A stretch of 9,165 nt of DNA from an uncultured Lachnospiraceae bacterium (GTDB taxonomy: Bacteria > Bacillota > Clostridia > Lachnospirales > Lachnospiraceae): the NCBI GenBank assembly GCA_910587295.1, contig CAJULP010000101.1:1-9165 (forward strand), written 5' to 3'. A program made the position numbers and the translations under genes. A model generated the notes under the pieces. It was given only the letters and a program-made list of their open reading frames with translations, did no database searches and was not told the DNA's origin. This document shows positions 1 through 6,541 of this stretch, piece after piece; the first letter of the stretch is position 1; each line of letters opens with the position of its first letter.

Positions 1-108
1 ATAACACCTCCTAAATATAGTGAAAATCTAACAGTTAGTCTATTAAGATGAAAGATAGAGCAGTAAAAATTTACTCTTGGCTCTACTATTATGGATCACT
101 ATTTAGGG

Positions 109-243
109 CTATTCAATACGCCCAGTATTTATGCGCTTACCTTCTTCCGCTTTTTCGCAGTCTATCCGTAGAATATATCCGTCAAAAGTGGTTACGTCAA
201 TGCAGTTATGGAGCATATTATATGTTGCATAAATAAATCTCAT
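109..243 (-). CDS. Small conserved protein, DUF6061-like (short form)
   Basis: A 44-codon minus-strand reading frame starts at ATG (243-241) and ends at TAG (111-109). The start is preceded by AAAAGGA about nine bases upstream, a convincing ribosome binding site. The peptide runs ATYNMLHNCIDVTTFDGY and then ILRIDCEKAEEG. This pattern (a short beta strand, 'cID.TTFDG', then 'IDCEKAE') resembles the start of DUF6061-family small proteins that I recall from Lachnospiraceae accessory regions; their function is unknown. Family members, as I remember them, continue for another 30-50 residues with a 'LDxLxxxDPLEYA' part. Here the frame stops after GKRINTGRIE and the DNA beyond (1-108, minus sense) has stops in all frames, so this may be a truncated copy. 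No membrane segment or catalytic motif is visible. The family assignment is from memory; the reading frame and ribosome binding site are seen directly. Confidence 0.45.
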   Translation of the reverse strand: MRFIYATYNMLHNCIDVTTFDGYILRIDCEKAEEGKRINTGRIE

Positions 244-352
244 ATCTTATCAGTCCTTTTTTGTCTTGATTTGGAGAAATTTGTGAAAGCATTCCAACCA
301 GTTCTTCCTGCCCTGTTCATTTCATGTTATAATTTGTTACAGGTTTTTCTTT

Positions 353-423
353 CCCTTATTTTTGCCCTTGTGAGGGTTCGTAATACGAGGGAAAAGGATA
401 TAACACAAGGGAAAGCATAAGGG
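353..423. repeat. Imperfect 20-bp inverted repeat (hairpin)
   Basis: The arms lie at 353-372 and 404-423. On one strand both read CCCTTAT, five variable bases, then CCCTTGTG, giving 17 of 20 matching positions around a 31-base loop. The loop itself holds a small TCGT-AAT-ACGA stem. The repeat lies 110 bases upstream of the small minus-strand gene at 109-243, in a noncoding stretch (244-518), so it could be a leader structure or a protein or recombinase binding site. There is no T-run next to either arm, which argues against a simple intrinsic terminator. Confidence 0.5.
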
Positions 424-518
424 CAAACTCACTTGCTATAAATTTAGCGTTTTCAAGGGTTTGCGGACTTTTTGAAGATAAGATATAACAGTTAATAAAT
501 GCCATAAATTATGTCTTA

Positions 519-710
519 TCAGAATTCCATGTTACAGTGAAAATGAGGCTCTAATTTAGTAGATGCGTTGCGGAAATCAGCATGTCCCATCATATGAAGC
601 GCAGGAATGTTCAACTGTTCCCTGGTTAAAAGCTTGTATTCATCCGTCCACTTAGGACAGTCGTCGGCAATGTGAAGCAAAGGACCACCTCCAATTATCA
701 TTGATGTCAT
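519..710 (-). pseudogene. AraC-family regulator, N-terminal fragment (63 codons)
   Basis: The minus-strand frame from ATG 710-708 (alternative ATG 701-699) reads MTSMIIGGGPLLHIADDCP, continues through LTREQLNIPALHMMGHADF, and ends EPHFHCNMEF followed at once by TGA (521-519). The 'PHFHxNMEF' stretch is the first histidine motif of the cupin sensor domain at the front of many AraC regulators, so this is the beginning of a roughly 300-residue protein cut after 63 residues. Its last codons GAA TTC fall in a GAATTC at 522-527. The matching continuation (VVIMNGRQQYVVDD and onward) is found on the opposite strand from position 3003, within the chimeric gene at 2634-3731. The start overlaps the stop of the upstream ATPase gene as ATGA, a usual sign of translational coupling. 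No DNA-binding domain remains, so the fragment cannot act as a regulator alone. Confidence 0.7.
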
Positions 711-1895
711 TGTAGAAACCCCAAATAATTCCGCAATAGATAAAGCGGAACGTTTACCATCCAATCCTGCTCCCGGTAACCTGACATAGAACTTCTGACC
801 GCATCCGGCAAACAGTACTTTTGGCATAGTCTGCGCAAACTCTTCGCCTGCAGGTTTTCTTCCGCTTTCACCTCAACCGGAATCACTTTATTCCCCTTTT
901 GCACAATAAAGTCAACTTCGCCGGAAGAATTTTCCGCACTGTAGTAAAATAATTCCATGCCGGAAGAAACCAATTCCTGTGCCACAAACTGCTCCGTCAA
1001 AGCCCCTTTAAATTCCGTGAACACCGCACTGCCTTCCAACAATGTGATGGCATCCAGGTTCCCCCTTGCACCAAGCAGCCCTACATCCAGCATATAAATT
1101 TTAAATGCAGACATATCCATATAAGAAACCAGCGGCATCCCGGGCTTTCGGACCCGGTGGCTCTTATGGATCAGCCCACAGTCCAAAAGCCACTGGATTG
1201 CAAGCTCAAACTCCTTAGCCCTGCCCCCTTCCCTCACCATCCCGTAAATAAATTTACGGTTTTCCTTTGCCAGCTGCATGGGGATAGAGTTCCATACCAT
1301 CTGGATCCTCGGAACCACCTCTATAGGCGCATGTTTTGAAAAATCGTTGGCGTAGTACAACAATAACTGATGCTGCAGCGCCCTTACTTCCTGCAGGTCA
1401 TCCGTCTCCAAATAGGCGGCCACCACCTCCGGCAGCCATCAAAAACTCCGTAAAGTTCAATGGGTACAGCGTTAAAAAATCAACTTTCCCTACCGGGAAT
1501 GAAGTTCCTTCATGCAGGGCAATCCCAAATAATGACCCGGCGGCAACAACCGCATATTCCCTTGCACACTCATAAAAATATTTCAGCGCACTTAATGCCT
1601 TGGGTACTTCCTGTATTTCATCAAAAATCAATAACGTATTTCCCGCTTCTATCTTTTTCTTTGACTCCACTTTAAGGGCTGACAAAATTCTTCCTATGTC
1701 GTAATCCATCTCAAACACATTCTTCATCCGCTGGTTATTGTCAAAACTGATATAAACTACGTTTTCAAAATAACGCCGCCCAAATTCCTGCATCAGCCAG
1801 GTCTTCCCCACCTGCCTAGCACCCTTTATGACAAGCGGCTTCCGGTTCTTTTTGTCCTTCCATCTTACCAGCTCCTGCATCAGTAACCGTTCCAA
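707..1895 (-). pseudogene. AAA ATPase with DUF4143 / PD-(D/E)XK C-terminus, single frameshift
   Basis: Two overlapping minus-strand frames together form one ATP-binding protein of about 395 residues, the usual family length. The first frame (TTG at 1895, stop 1400-1398) carries Walker A GARQVGKT at residues 25-32, Walker B LLIFDE at 88-93, and the AAGS sensor at 118-121 followed by the typical FPVGKVDFLTLYPLNFTEF. The second frame (open from 1438, stop TGA 709-707) carries the helical DUF4143 region and a nuclease-like core with GEVDF and, thirteen residues on, VEVK, ending in YREQDWMVNVPLY. The frames must be joined between 1398 and 1441; a one-base gain or two-base loss in the GGTGGTGG tract near 1420-1430 would account for it. 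Members of this family are common in gut bacteria, are often called 'ATP-binding protein', and have no firm role; they have been speculatively linked to defence or toxin functions. The TTG start is chosen because it fits the family's N-terminus (MER.LMQ.L..WK) and follows a G-rich site; ATG at 1880 is an alternative. A sequencing error is possible. Confidence 0.8.
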
Positions 1896-2214
1896 GCTCC
1901 GTTCCCCCCATTCTGCACCTTCTGCGCTTTCTCTGGATTTTCCTTTTTATTCCCGCGAGCAACGAGCCAAGTGATTGCTTGCAAGCATTTGGCGATTGCC
2001 GCAAGGGTCAAATGCCCCGCCCCTTGGGGCATTTCAAGTTTGATGCCCCGCTGCTTGCGGCGGGGTATTTGATTCCGCTTCTCATATAGGTAAGATTAAC
2101 ACTTTTTAGTCGCACTTTCAATCATCTTCAACATTTTTAAGCCGCACTTTTTGATTTTATTTACATTTTCCATGCGGAGTTATTGATCCAGAATCTATAG
2201 GTAACGCCGTAGCC
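1896..2214. other. Intergenic region with hairpin cluster and short repeated box
   Basis: I find no supportable gene in this 319-base stretch between the ATPase start and the AraC remnant. Its middle (1966-2068) holds three adjacent hairpins, listed separately. The right part (2086-2214) is AT-rich and has two similar boxes, TTTTTAgtCGCACTTT near 2103 and TTTTTAagcCGCACTTT near 2134, about 31 bases apart in direct orientation. The region would have to hold the promoter of the minus-strand ATPase, but I see no convincing -35/-10 pair. Confidence 0.5.
1966..2068. repeat. Cluster of three hairpins, probable dispersed intergenic repeat
   Basis: Hairpin A (1966-1993) pairs GCCAAGTGATTGC with GCAAGCATTTGGC, including the exact 12-base palindrome TGCTTGCAAGCA at 1976-1987. 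Hairpin B (2010-2034) pairs AAATGCCCC with GGGGCATTT across a seven-base loop. Hairpin C (2043-2068) pairs ATGCCCCGC with GCGGGGTAT (one G-T pair) across eight bases. The GC-rich stems stand out from the AT-rich surroundings. None is followed by a clear T-run on either strand, so intrinsic termination is only a possibility. The compact multi-stem layout suggests a dispersed REP-like intergenic element or a structured RNA; copy number elsewhere in the genome would decide. Confidence 0.55.
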
Positions 2215-2517
2215 ATGCATGCAGTTTTCCCGGATGCGCAGACAAATATCCAAATCCTCACCAATGCCGTCTGCGCCCTTATTTCCGCTCCCCCTCAAAG
2301 CGCCCGCTTTTGAATCCGTGGAGATGACCGCAAAGGCAAAAAAATATATCTTATCCCACTATCAGGAAAATATATCCGGGTGTATACCGTGGCGGAGCAG
2401 GCCGGTTTTGTGTCCGTGAAGCATTTTAATACCGTGTACAAGAAGTATTACGATGTTACACCCAAGGAATTTTCCAAAGGGCAGACAGCCATGCCGGATA
2501 CCGAAACATTAATTTAA
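2215..2517 (+). pseudogene. AraC-family regulator, degraded C-terminal remnant
   Basis: Three pieces in two frames read as the end of an AraC/XylS regulator. Frame 1 from ATG 2215 gives HAVFPDAQTNIQILTNAV and stops at TGA 2311-2313. Frame 2 then gives FESVEMTAKAKKYILSHYQENIS up to about 2376, which matches the helix that opens the AraC DNA-binding domain. Frame 1 resumes at about 2377-2380 with VYTVAEQAGFVSVKHFNTVY and then KKYYDVTPKEFSKG, the canonical second helix-turn-helix and signature, ending at TAA 2515-2517. Between 'HYQENIS' and 'VYTVAEQAGF' a normal family member has about 45 residues containing the first helix-turn-helix; here they are missing. There is thus a frameshift near 2300 and an internal deletion of roughly 130-150 bases near 2376. 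The protein differs in sequence from the AraC domain at 3003-3731, so this is a second regulator gene. I consider it non-functional. Confidence 0.7.
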
Positions 2518-2535
2518 TTTATTCTCGCCCCTTCC

Positions 2536-2565
2536 CTGCCAGGGGATTAACGGTTATGATACTAT
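2536..2565 (+). promoter_or_regulatory. Candidate promoter for the chimeric AraC gene
   Basis: An extended -10 box TGaTACTAT (2557-2565) is preceded at an 18-base spacing by CTGCCA (2536-2541), a four-of-six match to TTGACA. It lies about 70 bases before the ATG at 2634, which has the ribosome binding site AAAGGAG (about 2620-2626). The match is modest and not confirmed by anything else in the sequence. Confidence 0.3.
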
Positions 2566-2633
2566 CGTAAACTTTAATTTCTGGAATTAAAAAGCTTGCA
2601 AGCATCACACCAAAACCCTGAAAGGAGTTAACC

Positions 2634-3731
2634 ATGGAAAAACCGCACCCTTTGACCCAATGGGCAATCAACAAAATAAAAGCGGAATACAAAGACGACA
2701 TCGCCCTCCTTATTGCCGTAACCGGGCATGCGACGGACGGGGACAGCCACGGGGAAGTTTTTGATTACTTTATCCCAGAAACCGAAAGAGGGTACCAGCT
2801 CTCACGGACTTTCCTGTTAGACGGCATTGGCCATGACCTGTATCCCCGATCCTGGGAGCGTATGGAAAAATCTATCACTTTGGACGAAATGACAATCGTA
2901 TTGGCAAACGGGAACATACTGTACGCCAACCATGAAGAATCCGCTGACCGCTTTCTTGCCATGCAGAAACAATTAACTGAAAACTTAAATAATCCCGAAT
3001 TTGTCGTGATCATGAACGGGCGGCAGCAGTACGTGGTGGACGACAAGCACTATATGTTGTACCGAGGAGATATTTTTATGACCTATCCTTACGAAAACCA
3101 TGGAAACGGAAACAGACCTCAGGAAGTGTGTGAATTTATCTGGTTTCAGTTTGACCTGTCCTCGGCCAAAGATTTTCTGGGACTTTCTCCAAGATATGGA
3201 CAGTACCTTTTTCAGCAGCTGCTCAATTACCGGCACCGGACGAAAAAAGCCTGCTCAAAGGAGCTTTCGCTGCTTTTGCAGGCTTTTCAATGCCTCAGTT
3301 CTTCCCGGATTCAGGAACAGATTGTTGGATACAGCTGCTTTCTGCAATTTGTTATGAACAATATCTGTACCGACGATATCCCTATGACCAGAGAACTCTA
3401 CAGCCCGGATATCCAAGAGGCATTGACTTATATTCACGCCCATTTGACAGAAGATCTGAGTATTGAGCGTATTTCCCAATTCTGCGGGCTTTCCCCTTCC
3501 CGGTTCAAGGCGAAGTTTAAAGAAGAACTTGGAATCACGCCTCATGCTTATATAATCTCTTTGAAGATTGATACGTCCAAAGTCCTTTTGAAGAATCCGG
3601 ATGTGTCGGTGACCGATATTGCGTTTCGGCTTAATTTTGCATCCAGCAATTACTTTGCGTCGGTTTTTAAAAAGCATACAGGATACACGCCAACGGATTT
3701 TCGCCAGCAGCGTTTTTCCCATATCTACTAA
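2634..3731 (+). CDS. Chimeric protein: nucleotidyltransferase-like N-terminus fused to AraC regulator
   Basis: The frame encodes 365 residues from ATG 2634, behind AAAGGAG about seven bases upstream. Residues 1 to about 122 (MEKPHPLTQWAINKIKAEYK, GHATDGDSHGEVFDYF at 31-46, HDLYPRSWERMEKS at 67-80) resemble the start of a nucleotidyltransferase-like family I recall from Clostridia, whose full proteins run to about 270 residues. From residue 122 (GAA at 2997) the text changes to an AraC regulator: the rest of a cupin domain (EFVVIMNG, GDIFMTYPYENHG at 145-157), then two helix-turn-helix motifs, LSIERISQFCGLSPSRFKAK (275-294) and VTDIAFRLNFASSNYF (326-341), and the signature FKKHTGYTPTDFR. The junction is in frame and within a GAATT also present at the broken end of the AraC N-terminal fragment at 519-710. 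The DNA-binding half is complete, so the protein may still bind DNA, but its sensor domain lacks the PHFH motif. The intact ancestor probably regulated the convergent ABC operon. The last four bases overlap the end of the gene at 3728-4741. Confidence 0.75.
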   Translation: MEKPHPLTQWAINKIKAEYKDDIALLIAVTGHATDGDSHGEVFDYFIPETERGYQLSRTFLLDGIGHDLYPRSWERMEKSITLDEMTIVLANGNILYANHEESADRFLAMQKQLTENLNNPEFVVIMNGRQQYVVDDKHYMLYRGDIFMTYPYENHGNGNRPQEVCEFIWFQFDLSSAKDFLGLSPRYGQYLFQQLLNYRHRTKKACSKELSLLLQAFQCLSSSRIQEQIVGYSCFLQFVMNNICTDDIPMTRELYSPDIQEALTYIHAHLTEDLSIERISQFCGLSPSRFKAKFKEELGITPHAYIISLKIDTSKVLLKNPDVSVTDIAFRLNFASSNYFASVFKKHTGYTPTDFRQQRFSHIY

Positions 3732-4741
3732 GATGGAAACTTGTTCCAGGTCTCAAAGACGGTATAAACATTTTCCTTTTTTGCCCCGGGTCCAAATTCA
3801 CACTGTGCAATGCAGCCTCCGTTATCCCACAGCCGTTCTTTTACAGCCGTTACCGCGCGGCAGATATCTTCCGCGCTTCCTTCCGGAAGCAGATGCTGGC
3901 GGTCGATTTCTCCCCAGAAGGTGATCTTTCCTTTGAATTGCTCCAGGTTTTCAAGACCCATACAGAAAATCTGGGAGTTAAAAGCATCCAGCCCCAGGTC
4001 GATCAGTCTTGGATAGATCAACAGGGTATTGCCATCGGAGTGCATGAACGCTTTCTTCCCATTGCGGTGGGCAATTTGGATAAATTCCTTATAAAACGGA
4101 CGGAAATATTGATCCCATGCAGCCGGATTGATCAGCAGGCCGTTCTGGCTTCCCCAGTCATCCATAAAGGTGATGGCATCCACGGCGGTCTTCGCCCATT
4201 TTTCCACCAGCTCACAATAAAACGCAAACATCTTGTCCATGAATTTCAGCATATTTGCCGGAGGATCTGCCAGATCCATATAAAATTCCTGTGTGGTTCG
4301 GATAAACTGCAGCTGCTCAAAAGGTCTCGGATTACAGCCTGCCAGCACAAACTTATCTGTGCTTTTGCAAAATGCATTGACCTGATTGACATCAAAATCC
4401 AGTAACTCTGTCGGGATATGGATATTTTCCCAATCGTTCCAATCCTCGTCTTTTACTGATGCTTCTTTTACTTCTCCGATAATGCCTTCATGGATATTGG
4501 TAAATCTGCAGCCCCACTCATCGGTAAATTCTCCAAGGGCATAGGGATCGCCTTTTGCAATAGTGGGTTTTGCCAGGATTGCAGGTGCCGTTACAATATC
4601 ATCTGGAAATTCCGCGTGGATGTTCTTGATCATGTCTCCTGCATGGGTCTCCGCCCAGGGCAATGTCCACATTTGTCTTGGAACCCTTTCGGTTTTATTT
4701 TCGAAGTTCAGTGTTGTCTTTACCAAATCTCTTGGTGTCAT
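3728..4741 (-). CDS. Uroporphyrinogen decarboxylase-family (methyltransferase-type) protein
   Basis: This 337-residue cytoplasmic protein belongs to the URO-D fold family, which includes heme-pathway decarboxylases and Zn-dependent cobamide methyltransferases (MtaA/MtbA, CmuA). Visible landmarks are a short N-terminal region MTPRDLVKTTLNFENKTERV, the conserved core FMDDWGSQNGLLINPAAWDQ (192-211), FMHSDGN (232-238), FWGEIDRQHLLP (275-286) and AQCEFGPG (312-319). Methyltransferase relatives bind zinc with HxC plus a distant Cys; here the site reads H234-S-D236 with C314, so aspartate replaces the first cysteine. The N-terminal arginines of true heme-pathway HemE are not evident, so I do not call hemE. 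ATG 4741 follows GTGAGGA. It is the last gene of the transporter operon, 30 bases after the MalG-type permease, suggesting it acts on the imported compound, perhaps in transferring a methyl group; that role is inference. Its TAG overlaps the convergent gene's stop by four bases, and no terminator is visible. Confidence 0.85.
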   Translation of the reverse strand: MTPRDLVKTTLNFENKTERVPRQMWTLPWAETHAGDMIKNIHAEFPDDIVTAPAILAKPTIAKGDPYALGEFTDEWGCRFTNIHEGIIGEVKEASVKDEDWNDWENIHIPTELLDFDVNQVNAFCKSTDKFVLAGCNPRPFEQLQFIRTTQEFYMDLADPPANMLKFMDKMFAFYCELVEKWAKTAVDAITFMDDWGSQNGLLINPAAWDQYFRPFYKEFIQIAHRNGKKAFMHSDGNTLLIYPRLIDLGLDAFNSQIFCMGLENLEQFKGKITFWGEIDRQHLLPEGSAEDICRAVTAVKERLWDNGGCIAQCEFGPGAKKENVYTVFETWNKFPS

Positions 4742-4771
4742 GTAATTTTCCTCACTTTATTATGTATTTTT

Positions 4772-5608
4772 TTAGCCTTTTACGCCTCCGGCGATGTTAT
4801 CTGCGAAGCCTTCCTTTGCGAACAGGAACAGGATGACAACTGGAATGGAAATCAAAACGGCTCCCGCCATCAAGCCGCCCCAGTCGGTGCCATGGGCATG
4901 AACAAAACGCTTTAGCGCTACAGACACCGTTTTGTATTCATCTTTTGTGATGAAAGATACTGCCACCAGATATTCCTGCCACACACTGATGAACACAAAA
5001 ATTGCCGTAGAAAAGATTCCAGGCTTAGCCAGTGGGAAGATGATCTTGAACATTGCCTGAAAGGAATTACATCCGTCAATCTTTGCCGCTTCCTCCAGGG
5101 AATCCGGAACGTCATGGATATAATTGGTTAAAAGTACAGTGGCCATAGGGAAGGAGCAGCCGATGTAGGTGATCATCAGGCACCACAGTGTATTCAGGAG
5201 GTGCATCTTTGCCATGATTAGATACAAAGGAATGATATATGACACCATGGGAATAAACTGGGTCAGCAATATCAGGGAATTTATCATATTTTTTCCTTTA
5301 AAATGCAGCTTGGAAAATGCGTATCCCATCAAAAATCCTACAAGTATCGTCACCACAACAGTGACCACAGTAAGGATCAGGCTGTTTTTTATACTGGATA
5401 AAAGATCCACTCCTGTCAGCGCTTCCTGATAATGTTCCAGAGTAAATGTTTTCTGAACAATACTGACAGAACGCTTCTGAATCTCCGCTGTTTCTCTTAA
5501 TGAAGTAGAAACAGTCCAGTAGATGGGAAAAAACAGAAAGAAAAACATCAGCCCAAACAGCAGGTAACGAAATGCATACCCTGCCTTACTGATTTTCATA
5601 CTTCTCAT
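4772..5608 (-). CDS. Carbohydrate ABC transporter permease, MalG type
   Basis: This 278-residue inner-membrane permease is of the CUT1 (MalG/AraQ) family. Six hydrophobic segments can be placed near residues 12-32, 75-98, 108-130, 141-161, 198-220 and 246-265. The ATPase-docking EAA loop is LEEAAKIDGCNSFQAMFKII followed by FPLAKPG (171-197), with Cys180 where alanine is usual (DGA). The C-terminus FADNIAGGVKG is the usual family ending. It pairs with the MalF-type subunit encoded just upstream, with only 12 bases between them; its ribosome binding site AAGGAGGG overlaps that gene's stop codon, so translation is probably coupled. ATG 5608 is preferred over ATG 5599 because of this spacing. No ABC ATPase is encoded nearby, so a shared MsmK/UgpC-type ATPase from elsewhere presumably serves the complex. 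Confidence 0.93.
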   Translation of the reverse strand: MRSMKISKAGYAFRYLLFGLMFFFLFFPIYWTVSTSLRETAEIQKRSVSIVQKTFTLEHYQEALTGVDLLSSIKNSLILTVVTVVVTILVGFLMGYAFSKLHFKGKNMINSLILLTQFIPMVSYIIPLYLIMAKMHLLNTLWCLMITYIGCSFPMATVLLTNYIHDVPDSLEEAAKIDGCNSFQAMFKIIFPLAKPGIFSTAIFVFISVWQEYLVAVSFITKDEYKTVSVALKRFVHAHGTDWGGLMAGAVLISIPVVILFLFAKEGFADNIAGGVKG

Positions 5609-5620
5609 ACCGTTCCCTCC

Positions 5621-6511
5621 TTACTCTTCATTCCATTTACCGAGAATCCTCGGAAGAAATGTTGCGCCCAAAACAATTGTTACCAAGATCACCAGTCCAA
5701 TGACTGCATAAGTAGATGCTCCCGAATAATCATAATACTGGAAGGCTTCTCTTTGTAAGAACACCGGAAGAGTCTCTGTGGCCTTCGCCGGGCCGCCCCC
5801 TGTCATGATATCAATAATGCCGAAAGAGTTGAACGTCCATACAAAACACAGTGTTCCCACGGACAGTAATACCGGCTTGATATGGGGGAGCTCAAGGAAA
5901 AAGAAAATATCCTTCCGTCCGGCACCGTCTAGTACGGCAGCCTCCAGCTGATCAATCTGAATACTGCGCAGCTTTGCCAGCACAGTCATGGCGATGATTG
6001 GAAAGCTTCTCCAGACGTTTGCCATGACACATGACAGCATTGCGGGAAAATCATTTGCAAAAATATCATATTTTTCAGGAATGATATGAAAAAATTGCAG
6101 AAGCTGATAATAAATACCCGTTTCATAGTTCAGCAGCAGTTTCCAGATATAACCTGTTACTGCCTCCGGAATGACCCAGGGCAGCAGCAGAAATACCTGA
6201 AAGACCAAGACACCTTTGATGTGTTTGGAATTTTGCAAAAAAGCTGCCAGCATTCCCAGGGCCATCATCAGCACAATATTCAGACTCACCCATACAAAAG
6301 AATTTTTTAGCGCCGCGAACAAATTTCCTTTTGTCACCGCCCGTATATAATTTTCAATTCCCACAAATTCATAATCCGGGTTGGTGAGCTGATAGTCCGT
6401 AAAACTATACAGCACATTTCGGATAAACGGGAAGAAGATGATCAATCCAAGGACAATGATTCCCGGTATTACCAAAAGATAGGGAAATAAAGTTTTTTTC
6501 TTGCTCTTCAC
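5621..6511 (-). CDS. Carbohydrate ABC transporter permease, MalF/UgpA type
   Basis: This 296-residue membrane protein forms the other half of the importer channel. Hydrophobic segments lie near residues 8-30, 69-93, 101-124, 157-178, 213-233 and 265-288. The EAA loop is LEAAVLDGAGRKDIFFFLEL followed by PHIKP (189-213), a close fit to the family consensus. GIIDIMTGGGPAKATETLPV (231-250) is the typical MalF/UgpA substrate-pathway region. The start is GTG at 6511, preceded by AGAGGG about eight bases upstream; a more distal start is unlikely because the solute-binding gene ends only 30 bases before. The positively charged start MKSKKK fits an inside-facing N-terminus. As second gene of the operon it is expected to be co-transcribed with its neighbours. 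Confidence 0.93.
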   Translation of the reverse strand: MKSKKKTLFPYLLVIPGIIVLGLIIFFPFIRNVLYSFTDYQLTNPDYEFVGIENYIRAVTKGNLFAALKNSFVWVSLNIVLMMALGMLAAFLQNSKHIKGVLVFQVFLLLPWVIPEAVTGYIWKLLLNYETGIYYQLLQFFHIIPEKYDIFANDFPAMLSCVMANVWRSFPIIAMTVLAKLRSIQIDQLEAAVLDGAGRKDIFFFLELPHIKPVLLSVGTLCFVWTFNSFGIIDIMTGGGPAKATETLPVFLQREAFQYYDYSGASTYAVIGLVILVTIVLGATFLPRILGKWNEE

Positions 6512-6541
6512 AGGCGCACCCTCTTTCTTTTTGGAGACAGT

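Noticed and set aside
48..420. Two short plus-strand frames at 48-236 and 208-420
   Set aside because: No ribosome binding sites and no familiar motifs; the first is the shadow of the better supported minus-strand frame at 109-243.
2010..2034. Hairpin B as an intrinsic terminator
   Set aside because: The stem is strong but no T-run follows on either strand, so I kept it only as part of the hairpin cluster.
3893..4405. 170-codon plus-strand frame opposite the URO-D gene
   Set aside because: Shadow of the real minus-strand gene; no ribosome binding site or recognisable domain.
3728..4741. Calling the URO-D gene hemE
   Set aside because: Context is a sugar transporter, not heme synthesis, and the residues typical of HemE are not evident.
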